Positions 16,968 through 24,484 of a stretch of 64,000 bases of DNA are shown in pieces (position 1 is the first letter of the stretch; each line of letters starts with the position of its first letter). The DNA lies in NCBI RefSeq assembly GCF_009862265.1, contig NZ_WWGX01000030.1, forward strand, positions 1 through 64,000. The letters run 5' to 3'. A program made the translations under genes and the position numbers. This DNA is from Streptomyces sp. SID8352. Its GTDB lineage: Bacteria; Actinomycetota; Actinomycetes; Streptomycetales; Streptomycetaceae. The notes under the pieces were generated by a model. The model did no database searches. It saw only the letters and a list, made by a program, of their open reading frames with translations, and was not told the origin of the DNA.

Positions 16968-18383
16968 TCAGTTCCCGTAGGCGGCGGCGGCCTCCGCCTC
17001 CAGGGCCGCCTGGGCGCCCGCGACGTCCCGGGGGTTCTTCAGGAAGTCCTGGAGGATCTTCCACTCGCCCTTGCCGGGGGTGCCGCCGAAGGACTGCGGG
17101 GCCTGGTCCGACATGTCGAAGCGGACGTCGTCACCGGCCGCGACCAGCGCCTCGGCGATCCTGCGCTGCACGTCGTTCGGGTACACCGAGGGGTCCAGGG
17201 CCTTGTTCGGGGAGAGGAAGCCGCCCAGCCGCGCCTGGATCGCCGCCGCGTCCGGGGAGGCCAGGTAGGTGGCGAGGGCCTGCGCCGCCGCGGAGTCCTT
17301 GAGGATCACCGCCGCGTCGCCGCCGGACACCAGCGGCGCGGTGCCGCCGACCGCCGGGAAGGGGAACACCTTCGCGTCCTCGCCCACCTCGGCCTTGGTC
17401 TCGGCGATGGTGACCTGCACGAAGTCGCCCTCGTAGACCATGCCGGCCTTGGGCTGGTCGCCGCCGGTGAAGGTCTGCGTCACGGAGGCGGGGAACTCCG
17501 TCTGGAGGGCGCCGTCCGCGCCGCCCGCGACGAAGTCCTTCTCGCCCCAGATCCCGGCGAGCGTGGTCAGCGCCTCCTTGACGGAGGGGTCGGTCCACTT
17601 GATCTCGTGCCGGGCGAGCCGGTCGTACTTCTCCGGGCCCGCCTGCGAGAGGTAGACGTTCTCGAACCAGTCGGTGAGCGTCCAGCCGTCCGCGCCGCCC
17701 ACCGAGAAGGGGGTGACGCCGGAGTCGTAGACCGTCCGCGCCGTGTCGAGCAGTTCGTCCCAGGTCTTGGGCTCGTCGGCCCCGGCGTTCTCGAAGACCC
17801 GGGTGTTGTACCAGATCAGGGACTTGTTGGCGGCCTTGTAGTAGACGCCGTACGGCTTGCCGTCGACCGAGCCGATCTCCTGCCAGCCCCGGGAGTAGTT
17901 CTTCGCCAGCTCCGCGGTCGCCGCGCCGCCCAGCGGCTTCGCCCAGCCCTTGGCGACGGCCTGCCGGATGGCGCCGGGCTGCGGCAGCATCGCCACGTCG
18001 GGCGGGGCGCCGCCGGCCACCTTCGAGCCGAGGAAGTTGACGATCGGGTCCTGGGCGGGGACGAAGGTCACCTCGGCCCCGGTGCGCTTCTCGAAGTCGG
18101 CGAGGACCTTCTTGAAGTTCTCCTGCTCGGTGCCGGACCAGACGGCGGCGACCTCCAGCCGCGCGCCGTCCAGCTTCGGCAGGACGAGGGCGGAGCCGGA
18201 GGTGCTCCCGCCGCCGGTGGGCCCGGCGCCCCCGTCGTCGTCCCCGCCGTCGCCGCCCCCGCAGGCGGTGAGCGAGAGCACGAGGGCTCCCGCGGCGAGG
18301 ACGGCGGGGAGCCCGGTGGTTCTCGTCGGCCTCGTGGGCCGCCCCGCGGTACCGCGTTTCCGGATGGTGCTGCTTGCGCGCAT
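16968..18383 (-). CDS. carbohydrate ABC importer, solute-binding lipoprotein
   Basis: First gene of the importer operon, 471 residues. A twin-arginine-poor leader with several Arg residues ends in the lipobox LSLTAC, putting the lipidated Cys at about position 41; a Gly/Asp-rich linker follows and then a family 1 binding-protein fold (AGSGTEQ-like start at AAVWSGTEQENFKKVL, DVAMLPQPGAIRQ). It would capture the sugar outside the membrane and deliver it to the two permeases. The ATG start is chosen because it gives the signal peptide directly. Substrate is not predictable here; alpha-glucoside or another oligosaccharide are both possible. Confidence 0.9.
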   Translation of the reverse strand: MRASSTIRKRGTAGRPTRPTRTTGLPAVLAAGALVLSLTACGGGDGGDDDGGAGPTGGGSTSGSALVLPKLDGARLEVAAVWSGTEQENFKKVLADFEKRTGAEVTFVPAQDPIVNFLGSKVAGGAPPDVAMLPQPGAIRQAVAKGWAKPLGGAATAELAKNYSRGWQEIGSVDGKPYGVYYKAANKSLIWYNTRVFENAGADEPKTWDELLDTARTVYDSGVTPFSVGGADGWTLTDWFENVYLSQAGPEKYDRLARHEIKWTDPSVKEALTTLAGIWGEKDFVAGGADGALQTEFPASVTQTFTGGDQPKAGMVYEGDFVQVTIAETKAEVGEDAKVFPFPAVGGTAPLVSGGDAAVILKDSAAAQALATYLASPDAAAIQARLGGFLSPNKALDPSVYPNDVQRRIAEALVAAGDDVRFDMSDQAPQSFGGTPGKGEWKILQDFLKNPRDVAGAQAALEAEAAAAYGN

Positions 18384-18794
18384 CACTGCCCCGTTTCGTT
18401 CCTCGTCGAACGTCTGGCGCTGTCCCGTGCGGTCCGGTGTACGCCAGGGGGATGAGGGCGGCAAGGGCGCGTCGGCGGTTGGACGGGGGATCGTGATTCC
18501 CTTGTGATGAGCCCAACGGGCTAGTGAGCGCGTGTGGTTGGGTTGACCGGCACTTGTCGCCCCGTCAGCCGGGGTGCGGGGTGTGCCCCCATATGTCGTG
18601 CGGGGAAGGTGAGTCGGGGTGGACTCATGCAACACGCCCGCACCGCAAGGTGGTTGCGAGGTGTGGCGGGAGAACGGGGCCGTGGGCAGCCGTGGGTGAC
18701 CCGGCGCACCGCACCCGTCCGCGCCCCCGCTCGTCGCAACCCGGCGGCACCTCACCCCACCGTTCGGCGCGGCGCGGCGCGGCCCGGCGCGGCC
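18384..18794. other. gap upstream of the importer operon
   Basis: About 410 bases without a gene. The part near the binding-protein gene includes the imperfect palindrome GGGGATCGTGATTCCC (about 18486-18501), a possible repressor site for the importer. The far end is a GGCGCGGCCC-type repeat leading into the terminator of the biosynthetic cluster. No regulator gene is adjacent. Confidence 0.45.
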
Positions 18795-18836
18795 CGGCGC
18801 GGCACGGCAGGGTGGGTGCCCCGCCGTGCCGCGCCG
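18795..18836 (-). terminator. terminator of the leftward biosynthetic arm
   Basis: Perfect 14-bp stem CGGCGCGGCACGGC/GCCGTGCCGCGCCG with a 14-base loop, 12 bases beyond the ketoreductase stop. It is embedded in a GGCGCGGCCC repeat and may also work in the opposite direction. Confidence 0.65.
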
Positions 18837-18848
18837 TCGCGCGGGTCG

Positions 18849-19631
18849 TCAGCCGGAGAGGCCGCCGTTGACCTCGACGACCTGGCCGGTGATGTACGAG
18901 GCCCGGTCCGAGAGCAGGTAGGCGACCAGGTCGGCGACCTCCTCGGGCCGCCCCGCGCGGCCGAGCGGGATGTTGGCGAGGTGCCGCTCGGCCACCTCCG
19001 CCGGGAGCGCGGCCGTCATGTCGGTGTCCACCAGCCCGGGGGCGACGACGTTGGCCCGGATGCCGTAGCGTCCGCACTCCTTGGCCAGGGACCGGGTGAA
19101 GCCGATGATCCCCGCCTTGGACGCCGCGTAGTTGGTCTGCGCGGCGCTGCCGTGCACCCCGGCGATGGACGAGAGCGTGACGATCGCGCCCCGGCGCCGC
19201 CGCATCAGCGCGTAGACCGCCGCCCGGCACACGTGGTAGGTGCCGTTCAGGTTGGTGTCCATCACCTCCCGCCACTCGTCCTCCTTCATGAGGGCGAGCG
19301 GGCGGTCGCGGGTGATCCCCGCCGAGGTGACGACCGCCGTGAGCGGACCCAGCTCCGCCTCCGCCCCGGCGAGGAACTCCTTCACCCGGTCGAAGTCGCC
19401 GACGTCGACCGGCCGGTGGTGGACGCGGGCACCGGCCTCCTTGGCGGCGAGGGCGGTGCTCTCGGCGGCCCCGACGTCCGAGCGGTAGCAGAAGGCGACG
19501 TCGTAGCCCTCCCGCGCGAGCCGGAGGACGACGGCGCGGCCGATGCCCCGCGAACCGCCGGTGACCAGCGCGACCGGGCGCTCCGCGACCGGGCTGCCGG
19601 GCGGCCGGCGCCCGGTGGCGTCGGCGCTCAT
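18849..19631 (-). CDS. 3-oxoacyl-ACP reductase (FabG-type ketoreductase)
   Basis: Short-chain dehydrogenase, 260 residues, expected to use NADPH to reduce the beta-keto group of an ACP-bound chain made by the adjacent ketosynthases. The cofactor motif is TGGSRGIG; the catalytic set is SSIAGVHGSAAQTNYAASKAG (Ser, Tyr-x-x-x-Lys) with NAG replaced by SAG at TSAGITRD. The helix after it, RSLAKECGRYGIRANVVAPG, is FabG-typical. The ATG overlaps the ACP stop as ATGA. A gene for the main fatty-acid FabG would not be expected here, so it is taken as cluster-specific. Confidence 0.9.
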   Translation of the reverse strand: MSADATGRRPPGSPVAERPVALVTGGSRGIGRAVVLRLAREGYDVAFCYRSDVGAAESTALAAKEAGARVHHRPVDVGDFDRVKEFLAGAEAELGPLTAVVTSAGITRDRPLALMKEDEWREVMDTNLNGTYHVCRAAVYALMRRRRGAIVTLSSIAGVHGSAAQTNYAASKAGIIGFTRSLAKECGRYGIRANVVAPGLVDTDMTAALPAEVAERHLANIPLGRAGRPEEVADLVAYLLSDRASYITGQVVEVNGGLSG

Positions 19632-19897
19632 GCGGCCGGCTCGGCGCCCAGGCCGTCCGCGACGAGGTCGCGCACCAGGCGGAAGGTGCCCATCTCGGTG
19701 AGCTGGGACTCGTCGATCTTCACGCCGTAGTTCTCCTCGACGCGCACCGCGATCTCCAGCGAGATCAGCGAGTCCACCTCCAGGTCCTCCTTGAAGCGGG
19801 CGTCGTCGGTCACTTCCTCGACGGGAAGGTCCAGTGCTCCGGCGATGACGGAGCGCAGCTTTTCGACGTCGAGCGGCTTGCCGGTGCGTTCGGGCAT
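19628..19897 (-). CDS. stand-alone acyl carrier protein
   Basis: Small acidic carrier of 89 residues. The 4'-phosphopantetheine attachment Ser is S43 in DLEVDSLISLEIAVRVEE, a good ACP signature; helices flanking it match the four-helix ACP fold. A strong AAGGAGA ribosome site precedes the ATG. It sits between the ketosynthase pair and the ketoreductase, so it should hold the growing chain for both. No phosphopantetheinyl transferase gene is in the cluster, so a housekeeping one must activate it. Confidence 0.93.
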   Translation of the reverse strand: MPERTGKPLDVEKLRSVIAGALDLPVEEVTDDARFKEDLEVDSLISLEIAVRVEENYGVKIDESQLTEMGTFRLVRDLVADGLGAEPAA

Positions 19898-19947
19898 GCG
19901 ATGTCTCCTTGTCTGGTACGGGCGGGTCCGGTTCGGGAGGGGCGGGG

Positions 19948-20955
19948 TCAGAAGGCGCGGCGGGGGCCGCCGAGCACGACGGCGGCGACCGCGTCGTCCC
20001 CGGGCCCGCCGCAGGTGGCGAGGACGGTGTCGGCGGCGTGCCCGTCCAGGTGGGCCACGGCGGCGGCGGCCTGGAGCACTCCGCGCGCGCCCGAGCTGTG
20101 GCCGAGGAAGGCGGTCGGGTCCAGCCGGCGGCTTCCGGACCCGGCGGGCCCGGGGGCGCCGTCGTCCGCCAGGTCGGTCAGCCACAGGGCGGCGTCGGGG
20201 GAGGTCCGCTCCGCCGCCGTCGGACGGGCTCCGGGGCCCCCGGCGCGGGCGGCGGCGACGGCGGCGTCCAGCGTCCCGGCGCGGGCGCACCCGGCGAGCG
20301 CGGCACGCACGGTGGCGCCGCGCGCGGCGGCGTGCGCGGCGGACTCGACGACGAGGGCGGCGGCGCCGTCCAGGGCGTCCCCGCCGAGCAGCTTGGCGAC
20401 GGCCTCGCCGTGCGGCTCGACCCCGATCACCAGGGCGGCGTCCGCCCGGCCGGCGACGATGAGCGCGCGGGCCCAGTACAGGGCGTCCAGCCCGCTGGTC
20501 GGCCCGTTGCACAGGGTGACGCTGGGGCCGCGCAGCCCGTGGGCCATGGCCACCGACCCGGCGACCACGTTGCTGGAGGTCTGCGGCAGGCCCAGCGGGC
20601 TGAGGCCGGTCACGGTGTCCCGGGCGATGATGTCGGCGAAGGAGCAGACGCTGTCCAGGATGCCGGCGTTGGTGCTGACCAGGACGGCGGTGCGGTCGCC
20701 GGTGCCCCGGTAGCCGTCCTCGCCGAGGAGCCCGGCGTCGCGCAGCGCGGGGGCGGCGGCGCGCAGCGCCAGCCGTGAGGCGCGGTCCTTGTGCCGCAGG
20801 TCGCGGCCGGTGAGCCCGGTGCGGGGGTCGAAGCCGCCCTCGCGGACGGTGCCGAGGAGTTCGTCGGGCAGGGTGAGGCCGGGGACGGCCAGGCCCACGC
20901 CGGTGACGACGGGCGGGCCGGGGGCGGGCCGCGCGGGGGAGTGTGCGGTGGTCAT
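19948..20955 (-). CDS. ketosynthase-like chain-length-factor homologue (KS-beta type, no active-site Cys)
   Basis: A 335-residue thiolase-fold protein, shorter than a normal ketosynthase. The nucleophile region reads LCNGPTSGLDALYWA: where type II KS-alpha enzymes have GCTSGLD, this has GPTSGLD, so Cys is Pro at residue 152. The first catalytic His is not visible and only LGHSSGARGV near the end recalls the second one. Loss of the Cys in a KS partner is the hallmark of chain length factors, whose usual replacement is Gln. The ATG overlaps the stop of the true ketosynthase gene as ATGA, so a heterodimer is very likely. A Cys three residues upstream of P152 is probably not in the catalytic position. 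Confidence 0.82.
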   Translation of the reverse strand: MTTAHSPARPAPGPPVVTGVGLAVPGLTLPDELLGTVREGGFDPRTGLTGRDLRHKDRASRLALRAAAPALRDAGLLGEDGYRGTGDRTAVLVSTNAGILDSVCSFADIIARDTVTGLSPLGLPQTSSNVVAGSVAMAHGLRGPSVTLCNGPTSGLDALYWARALIVAGRADAALVIGVEPHGEAVAKLLGGDALDGAAALVVESAAHAAARGATVRAALAGCARAGTLDAAVAAARAGGPGARPTAAERTSPDAALWLTDLADDGAPGPAGSGSRRLDPTAFLGHSSGARGVLQAAAAVAHLDGHAADTVLATCGGPGDDAVAAVVLGGPRRAF

Positions 20956-22085
20956 CGGGCAGCCTCCAGGATGGCGGCGGCGTTGATCCCGCCGAAGCCG
21001 AACGCGTCGATCTGGGCGAGCGTCAGGTCCGCGGTGGCGGCCCGGTCGCGGACCAGGCGCAGTCCGGCGGCCTCCTCGATCGGGTCGGTGAGGCCGAGGA
21101 CCGGCGGGACCTGGCCCCGCCGCAGGGCGATGGCCGCCACGACCAGGCTGAGCAGTCCGGAGCCGCCGAGGGTGTGCCCGGTCATCGACTTGACGGCGGT
21201 CATCAGCGGCCCGTCGTCGCCGGGGAAGAACCGGGAGAGCACGGCGGCCTCGGTGGAGTCGTTCTTCGGGGTGCCGCTGCCGTGCAGCATGACGAGGTCG
21301 ACGTCCTCGGGGGTGACCTCCGCCCGCCGGTGGGCCTCGCGCAGGACCCGGGTGATGCCCTCGGGGTCGGGCGCGGTGGAGTGGAAGGCGTCGCAGTTGA
21401 TGCCGACGGAGCGCACCCGGGCGTGGACCGCGCGGCCGGGTGCGGCGGCGCGGGTGAGGACGACGGCGACGGCGCCCTCGCCCATCAGCATGCCCCGGTG
21501 CGAGCGGTCGAAGGGGCGCAGGGCGTCCGGCACCTCGTTCTGGACCCGGTCGAGGGTGCCGTAGGCGCTCTCCCCGATGGAGTCGGTGCCGGCCACGACC
21601 ACGGTGTCGGCCTCGCCCAGGCCGATCAGGTCGGTGCCCATGGCGAGCGCGTAGAGGGCGGCGGCGCAGGCGTTGGCGAAGGTGTACGTCCGGGTTGCGC
21701 CGAATCGTTCCCGCAGAGCGGTGCCGAAGTGCAGGGAGGCGGGGTCGAGGGGGGCGCCGTGACGCCACCACAGCTCGGCGCTGCGCTGCTCCTGGAGGGT
21801 GGTGCCGACCAGGACGGGCACGTCGGCCAGGTCCTCGCCGTGCCCGGCGTCGGCGAGCGCCTGCTCGACGGAGGCGATCAGCCAGCGGGTGGCCCGGCCC
21901 GGCTCGTCGGTGCCCGGCACGGCCCGGTCGCTGATCTCGTACGCCTGCCGGGCGCGGTACTTGTCGTGGTCGAAGACCTCCAGCGGGCGCAGCCCGCCGC
22001 GGCCCGCGCAGAGCGCGTCGAAGATCCGGGACGGGGTGTCGCCCACGCAGGCGACCGCTCCCATCCCGGTGATGTCCCAGCTCAT
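20952..22085 (-). CDS. beta-ketoacyl-ACP synthase (KS-alpha type, catalytically complete)
   Basis: Condensing enzyme of 377 residues. The triad is present: C140 in FANACAAALYALAMG, H268 in MLHGSGTPKNDSTE and H304 in SMTGHTLGGSG. MLMGEGAVAVVL and FGFGGINAA are the other conserved blocks. It should extend an ACP-bound chain with malonyl units together with the Cys-less partner encoded next. Sequence style is nearer to highly reducing type II synthases than to aromatic minimal PKSs, but this is impression rather than measurement. The ATG overlaps the ligase stop as ATGA. Confidence 0.88.
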   Translation of the reverse strand: MSWDITGMGAVACVGDTPSRIFDALCAGRGGLRPLEVFDHDKYRARQAYEISDRAVPGTDEPGRATRWLIASVEQALADAGHGEDLADVPVLVGTTLQEQRSAELWWRHGAPLDPASLHFGTALRERFGATRTYTFANACAAALYALAMGTDLIGLGEADTVVVAGTDSIGESAYGTLDRVQNEVPDALRPFDRSHRGMLMGEGAVAVVLTRAAAPGRAVHARVRSVGINCDAFHSTAPDPEGITRVLREAHRRAEVTPEDVDLVMLHGSGTPKNDSTEAAVLSRFFPGDDGPLMTAVKSMTGHTLGGSGLLSLVVAAIALRRGQVPPVLGLTDPIEEAAGLRLVRDRAATADLTLAQIDAFGFGGINAAAILEAAR

Positions 22086-24028
22086 GCCTGCTCCCGAAGT
22101 CGGTAGGCGGCCACCTTGCCGGTGGTCGTGGTGGGCAGCGCCTCGACGAACTCCAGCCGGGCCGGGCGCTTGTAGGGGGCGAGCCCGGCGCGGATGCGGG
22201 ACCGCACGGCGCGCCGGAGGCTGTCGTGGTCGGCGGCGGGATCGGTGGTGAGGAAGGCCACGGCGCTCTCCAGCCCGCTCGCGTCCGGGCTGCCGACCAC
22301 CGCGCAGTCGCGCACCCCGGCGACCTGGCGGACGACCGCCTCGATCTCGGCCGGGGGCACCTTGTAGCCGCCGAGGTTCAGCACGTCGTCGGCGCGGCAC
22401 AGGTGGGTGAGGACCCCGTCGGGATCGCGCCGGACGAGGTCGCCGGTGTAGGCGCCGCCCTGCGCGAAGGTGGCGCGGTCGGCGTCGGGCCGGTTGAGGT
22501 AGCCGATGGAGACGGTGGGGCCCGCGATGTGCAGGCGGCCCTCGGTGCCGTCGGGCACCGGGCGGCCGTGCTCGTCGCGGACGGTGGCGGTGACGCCGGG
22601 CACGGGCAGTCCGGCGCGGCCGGGCAGCGGGCGGCCGGGCGGGGTGGCGATGACGACGTGCATCACCTCGGTGGCGCCCAGGCAGTTGAGCACCGTGGCG
22701 CCCAGGGCCTCCCCGATCCGGGTGTGCAGGGGGGCCGGGCAGCTCTCCCCGGCGGTCAGGCAGAGCCGCAGCCCGGCTGTGGCGGGGTCGCCGGGGGCGA
22801 GGGTGTCGAGCAGTGCGGCGTACAGCCGGGGCACGGAGCACAGCACCGTCGGGCGGTGGCGGCGCAGCGCGGCCCCGACGGCGTGCACGTCGACGGCGCC
22901 GCGGATCAGGGCGGTGGCGGCCCCGGCGTCGAGGGGGCACAGGACGGAGCTGCCGAAGCCGTAGCCGAAGGACATCCGCGCGGTGGAGAGGACGACGTCG
23001 TCGGGGCGCAGGGCGAGCAGCGCGCCGAAGCCGTCGAGCATGGCGGTGATCGCGGCGGCGGTGTGCCGCACGCCCTTGGGGGCGCCGGTGCTGCCGGAGG
23101 TGTACTGGATCAGGGCGGCGCGGCCCTCGGGGTGCGGGGCGGGGGCCGGTGCGGCGAGGGCGGGGCGGTGGGCGGTGGTGGGGCCGCCGGTGCGCATCCC
23201 GGCGCGCACGTCGTCGCCGGTCAGCAGGACGGGGCCGGCGGGCGGGCCGGGCCGCTCGGGCAGGGCGTCCAGGTGGAGGACGGCGGCGTCGCAGTCGGCG
23301 GCGATGAAGTCCCGTTCGGTCTCCGAGAGCAGGGGGCTCACGGGGACCGGGACGCAGCCGTGCCACCAGAGGCCGAGCACGGCGGCGACCGTGGCGGCCG
23401 AGTCCTCGGCGACCACCAGCGCGCGGCTGCCGGGGGGCACCCCGTGCGCCCGCAGCGCACCGGCGTAGCCGAGGGCGGCCTCGTACAGGGCCCGGTAGCG
23501 GACGGTGCCGAGCTGGGGGTCGAGGTAGGCGGTCCGCTCGCCGTGCCCGGCCGCGAGGTGGCGGCCCACCAGCCGGTGGACCAGCCCGGTGCCGCCGGTG
23601 ACCGCGCGGGCCCGGGGGGCGGCCGGGGAGGCGGGAGCGGTGCGGGGGAGGGCGGCGGAGGCGTGCGGGACGGCGGCGGAGGCGGGGCTCCCCGCCGCGG
23701 GGTCCGTCGGCGTGCCCGCGGTCGCGGTCGCCGGGGCCGGTGAGGACGGGACCGCCGGCCCGGGGAGGCCGTCGGGGGCGTCGGCGGCGGCGCTGATCAG
23801 GGCGGCGAGGTCCAGGACGCTGTCGGCCGAGCTGATCGCCTCGTTGCCGAGCAGCACCCCGAGGGTCTGCTCGACGCGCGCGGCGATCTCGACCTTCTCC
23901 AGCGAGTCCACCTTCAGCTCCCGCTCGAAGGAGGCGTCGGCGGGCACCGAGTCGAGGTCGAGTTCGAGGACGGACGCCACGATGACCCGCAACCGCTCCA
24001 CAGGATCGGATATCCGCTCAGGCGGCAT
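22082..24028 (-). CDS. acyl carrier domain fused to an AMP-dependent acid ligase
   Basis: First gene of the leftward arm, 648 residues. Residues 1-85 form a carrier domain (FERELKVDSLEKVEIAARVE, with the modifiable Ser). A linker of about 70 Ala/Pro/Thr residues leads to an adenylating domain of the benzoate-CoA ligase kind: IQYTSGSTGAPKGVRH for ATP binding, FGYGFGSSVLCPL for the substrate pocket, AGESCPAPL, GEL-type YTGDLVRRD, and the C-terminal Lys in TTTTGKVAAYRL. The obvious job is to activate a free acid and load it on its own carrier as a starter. The ATG at MPPERISD has an AAGGAGT-like ribosome site. Confidence 0.9.
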   Translation of the reverse strand: MPPERISDPVERLRVIVASVLELDLDSVPADASFERELKVDSLEKVEIAARVEQTLGVLLGNEAISSADSVLDLAALISAAADAPDGLPGPAVPSSPAPATATAGTPTDPAAGSPASAAVPHASAALPRTAPASPAAPRARAVTGGTGLVHRLVGRHLAAGHGERTAYLDPQLGTVRYRALYEAALGYAGALRAHGVPPGSRALVVAEDSAATVAAVLGLWWHGCVPVPVSPLLSETERDFIAADCDAAVLHLDALPERPGPPAGPVLLTGDDVRAGMRTGGPTTAHRPALAAPAPAPHPEGRAALIQYTSGSTGAPKGVRHTAAAITAMLDGFGALLALRPDDVVLSTARMSFGYGFGSSVLCPLDAGAATALIRGAVDVHAVGAALRRHRPTVLCSVPRLYAALLDTLAPGDPATAGLRLCLTAGESCPAPLHTRIGEALGATVLNCLGATEVMHVVIATPPGRPLPGRAGLPVPGVTATVRDEHGRPVPDGTEGRLHIAGPTVSIGYLNRPDADRATFAQGGAYTGDLVRRDPDGVLTHLCRADDVLNLGGYKVPPAEIEAVVRQVAGVRDCAVVGSPDASGLESAVAFLTTDPAADHDSLRRAVRSRIRAGLAPYKRPARLEFVEALPTTTTGKVAAYRLREQA

Positions 24029-24038
24029 GGGTGCACTC

Positions 24039-24072
24039 CTTGTCGGGCAGGACGACTTGTCGGGCAGAACGA
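24039..24072. repeat. 17-bp tandem duplication in the leader of the ACP-ligase gene
   Basis: Two adjacent copies of CTTGTCGGGCAGRACGA, differing at one base, end about 10 bases before the leftward ATG and include the ribosome site region. Could be slippage or a duplicated control element. Confidence 0.8.
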
Positions 24073-24484
24073 CGGCAGGTCGGGGCTGGCTCCCGGAGGC
24101 CACAAGGACGGTATCCACGCCGGATTCGGCCCGTCAGCGGATGCGGAGGGAGTCCGTCAAGTCCGCCCGCACCCCCGCCCACCGGCCTCTAAAGGCTGTC
24201 AACAGGCTTGCGGGACAACGATATTGACGCGATGTCAGGATCGTTTCGCGCCGACCTGACGCACTGTGCGGGGCGCGCTGGCGACGGCCCCCTGGCCCCC
24301 CTAGCGTCGGGAGCCGAGCCGCCGGTGCGGGCTGCCCGCACTGGATCGCACCGGGGGCCGGACCGTCCGGTGCCCCGCGCCGGGACGCGCGGGGCACCGC
24401 GCGCCCACCCGCGTTCCGGCCGCGCGGCCCAGGCGGAGTCGGACGTCCACCGAAGTCTTCCCCCGACCGGAACCAGGTGATCCC
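24073..24484. promoter_or_regulatory. divergent promoter region of the biosynthetic cluster
   Basis: About 410 bases between the two arms of the cluster, with the only AT-richer patch near 24200-24260. That patch holds TTGACG at 24224, the arms AACGAT (24217) and ATCGTT (24240), and GTCAGG/CCTGAC arms around 24234-24259. These are plausible regulator or promoter elements, but none matches a site I can name, and no regulator gene lies within the cluster. Confidence 0.4.

Noticed and set aside
19948..20955. Ordinary FabB/FabF
   Set aside because: Active-site Cys is Pro and the first catalytic His is missing; too short.
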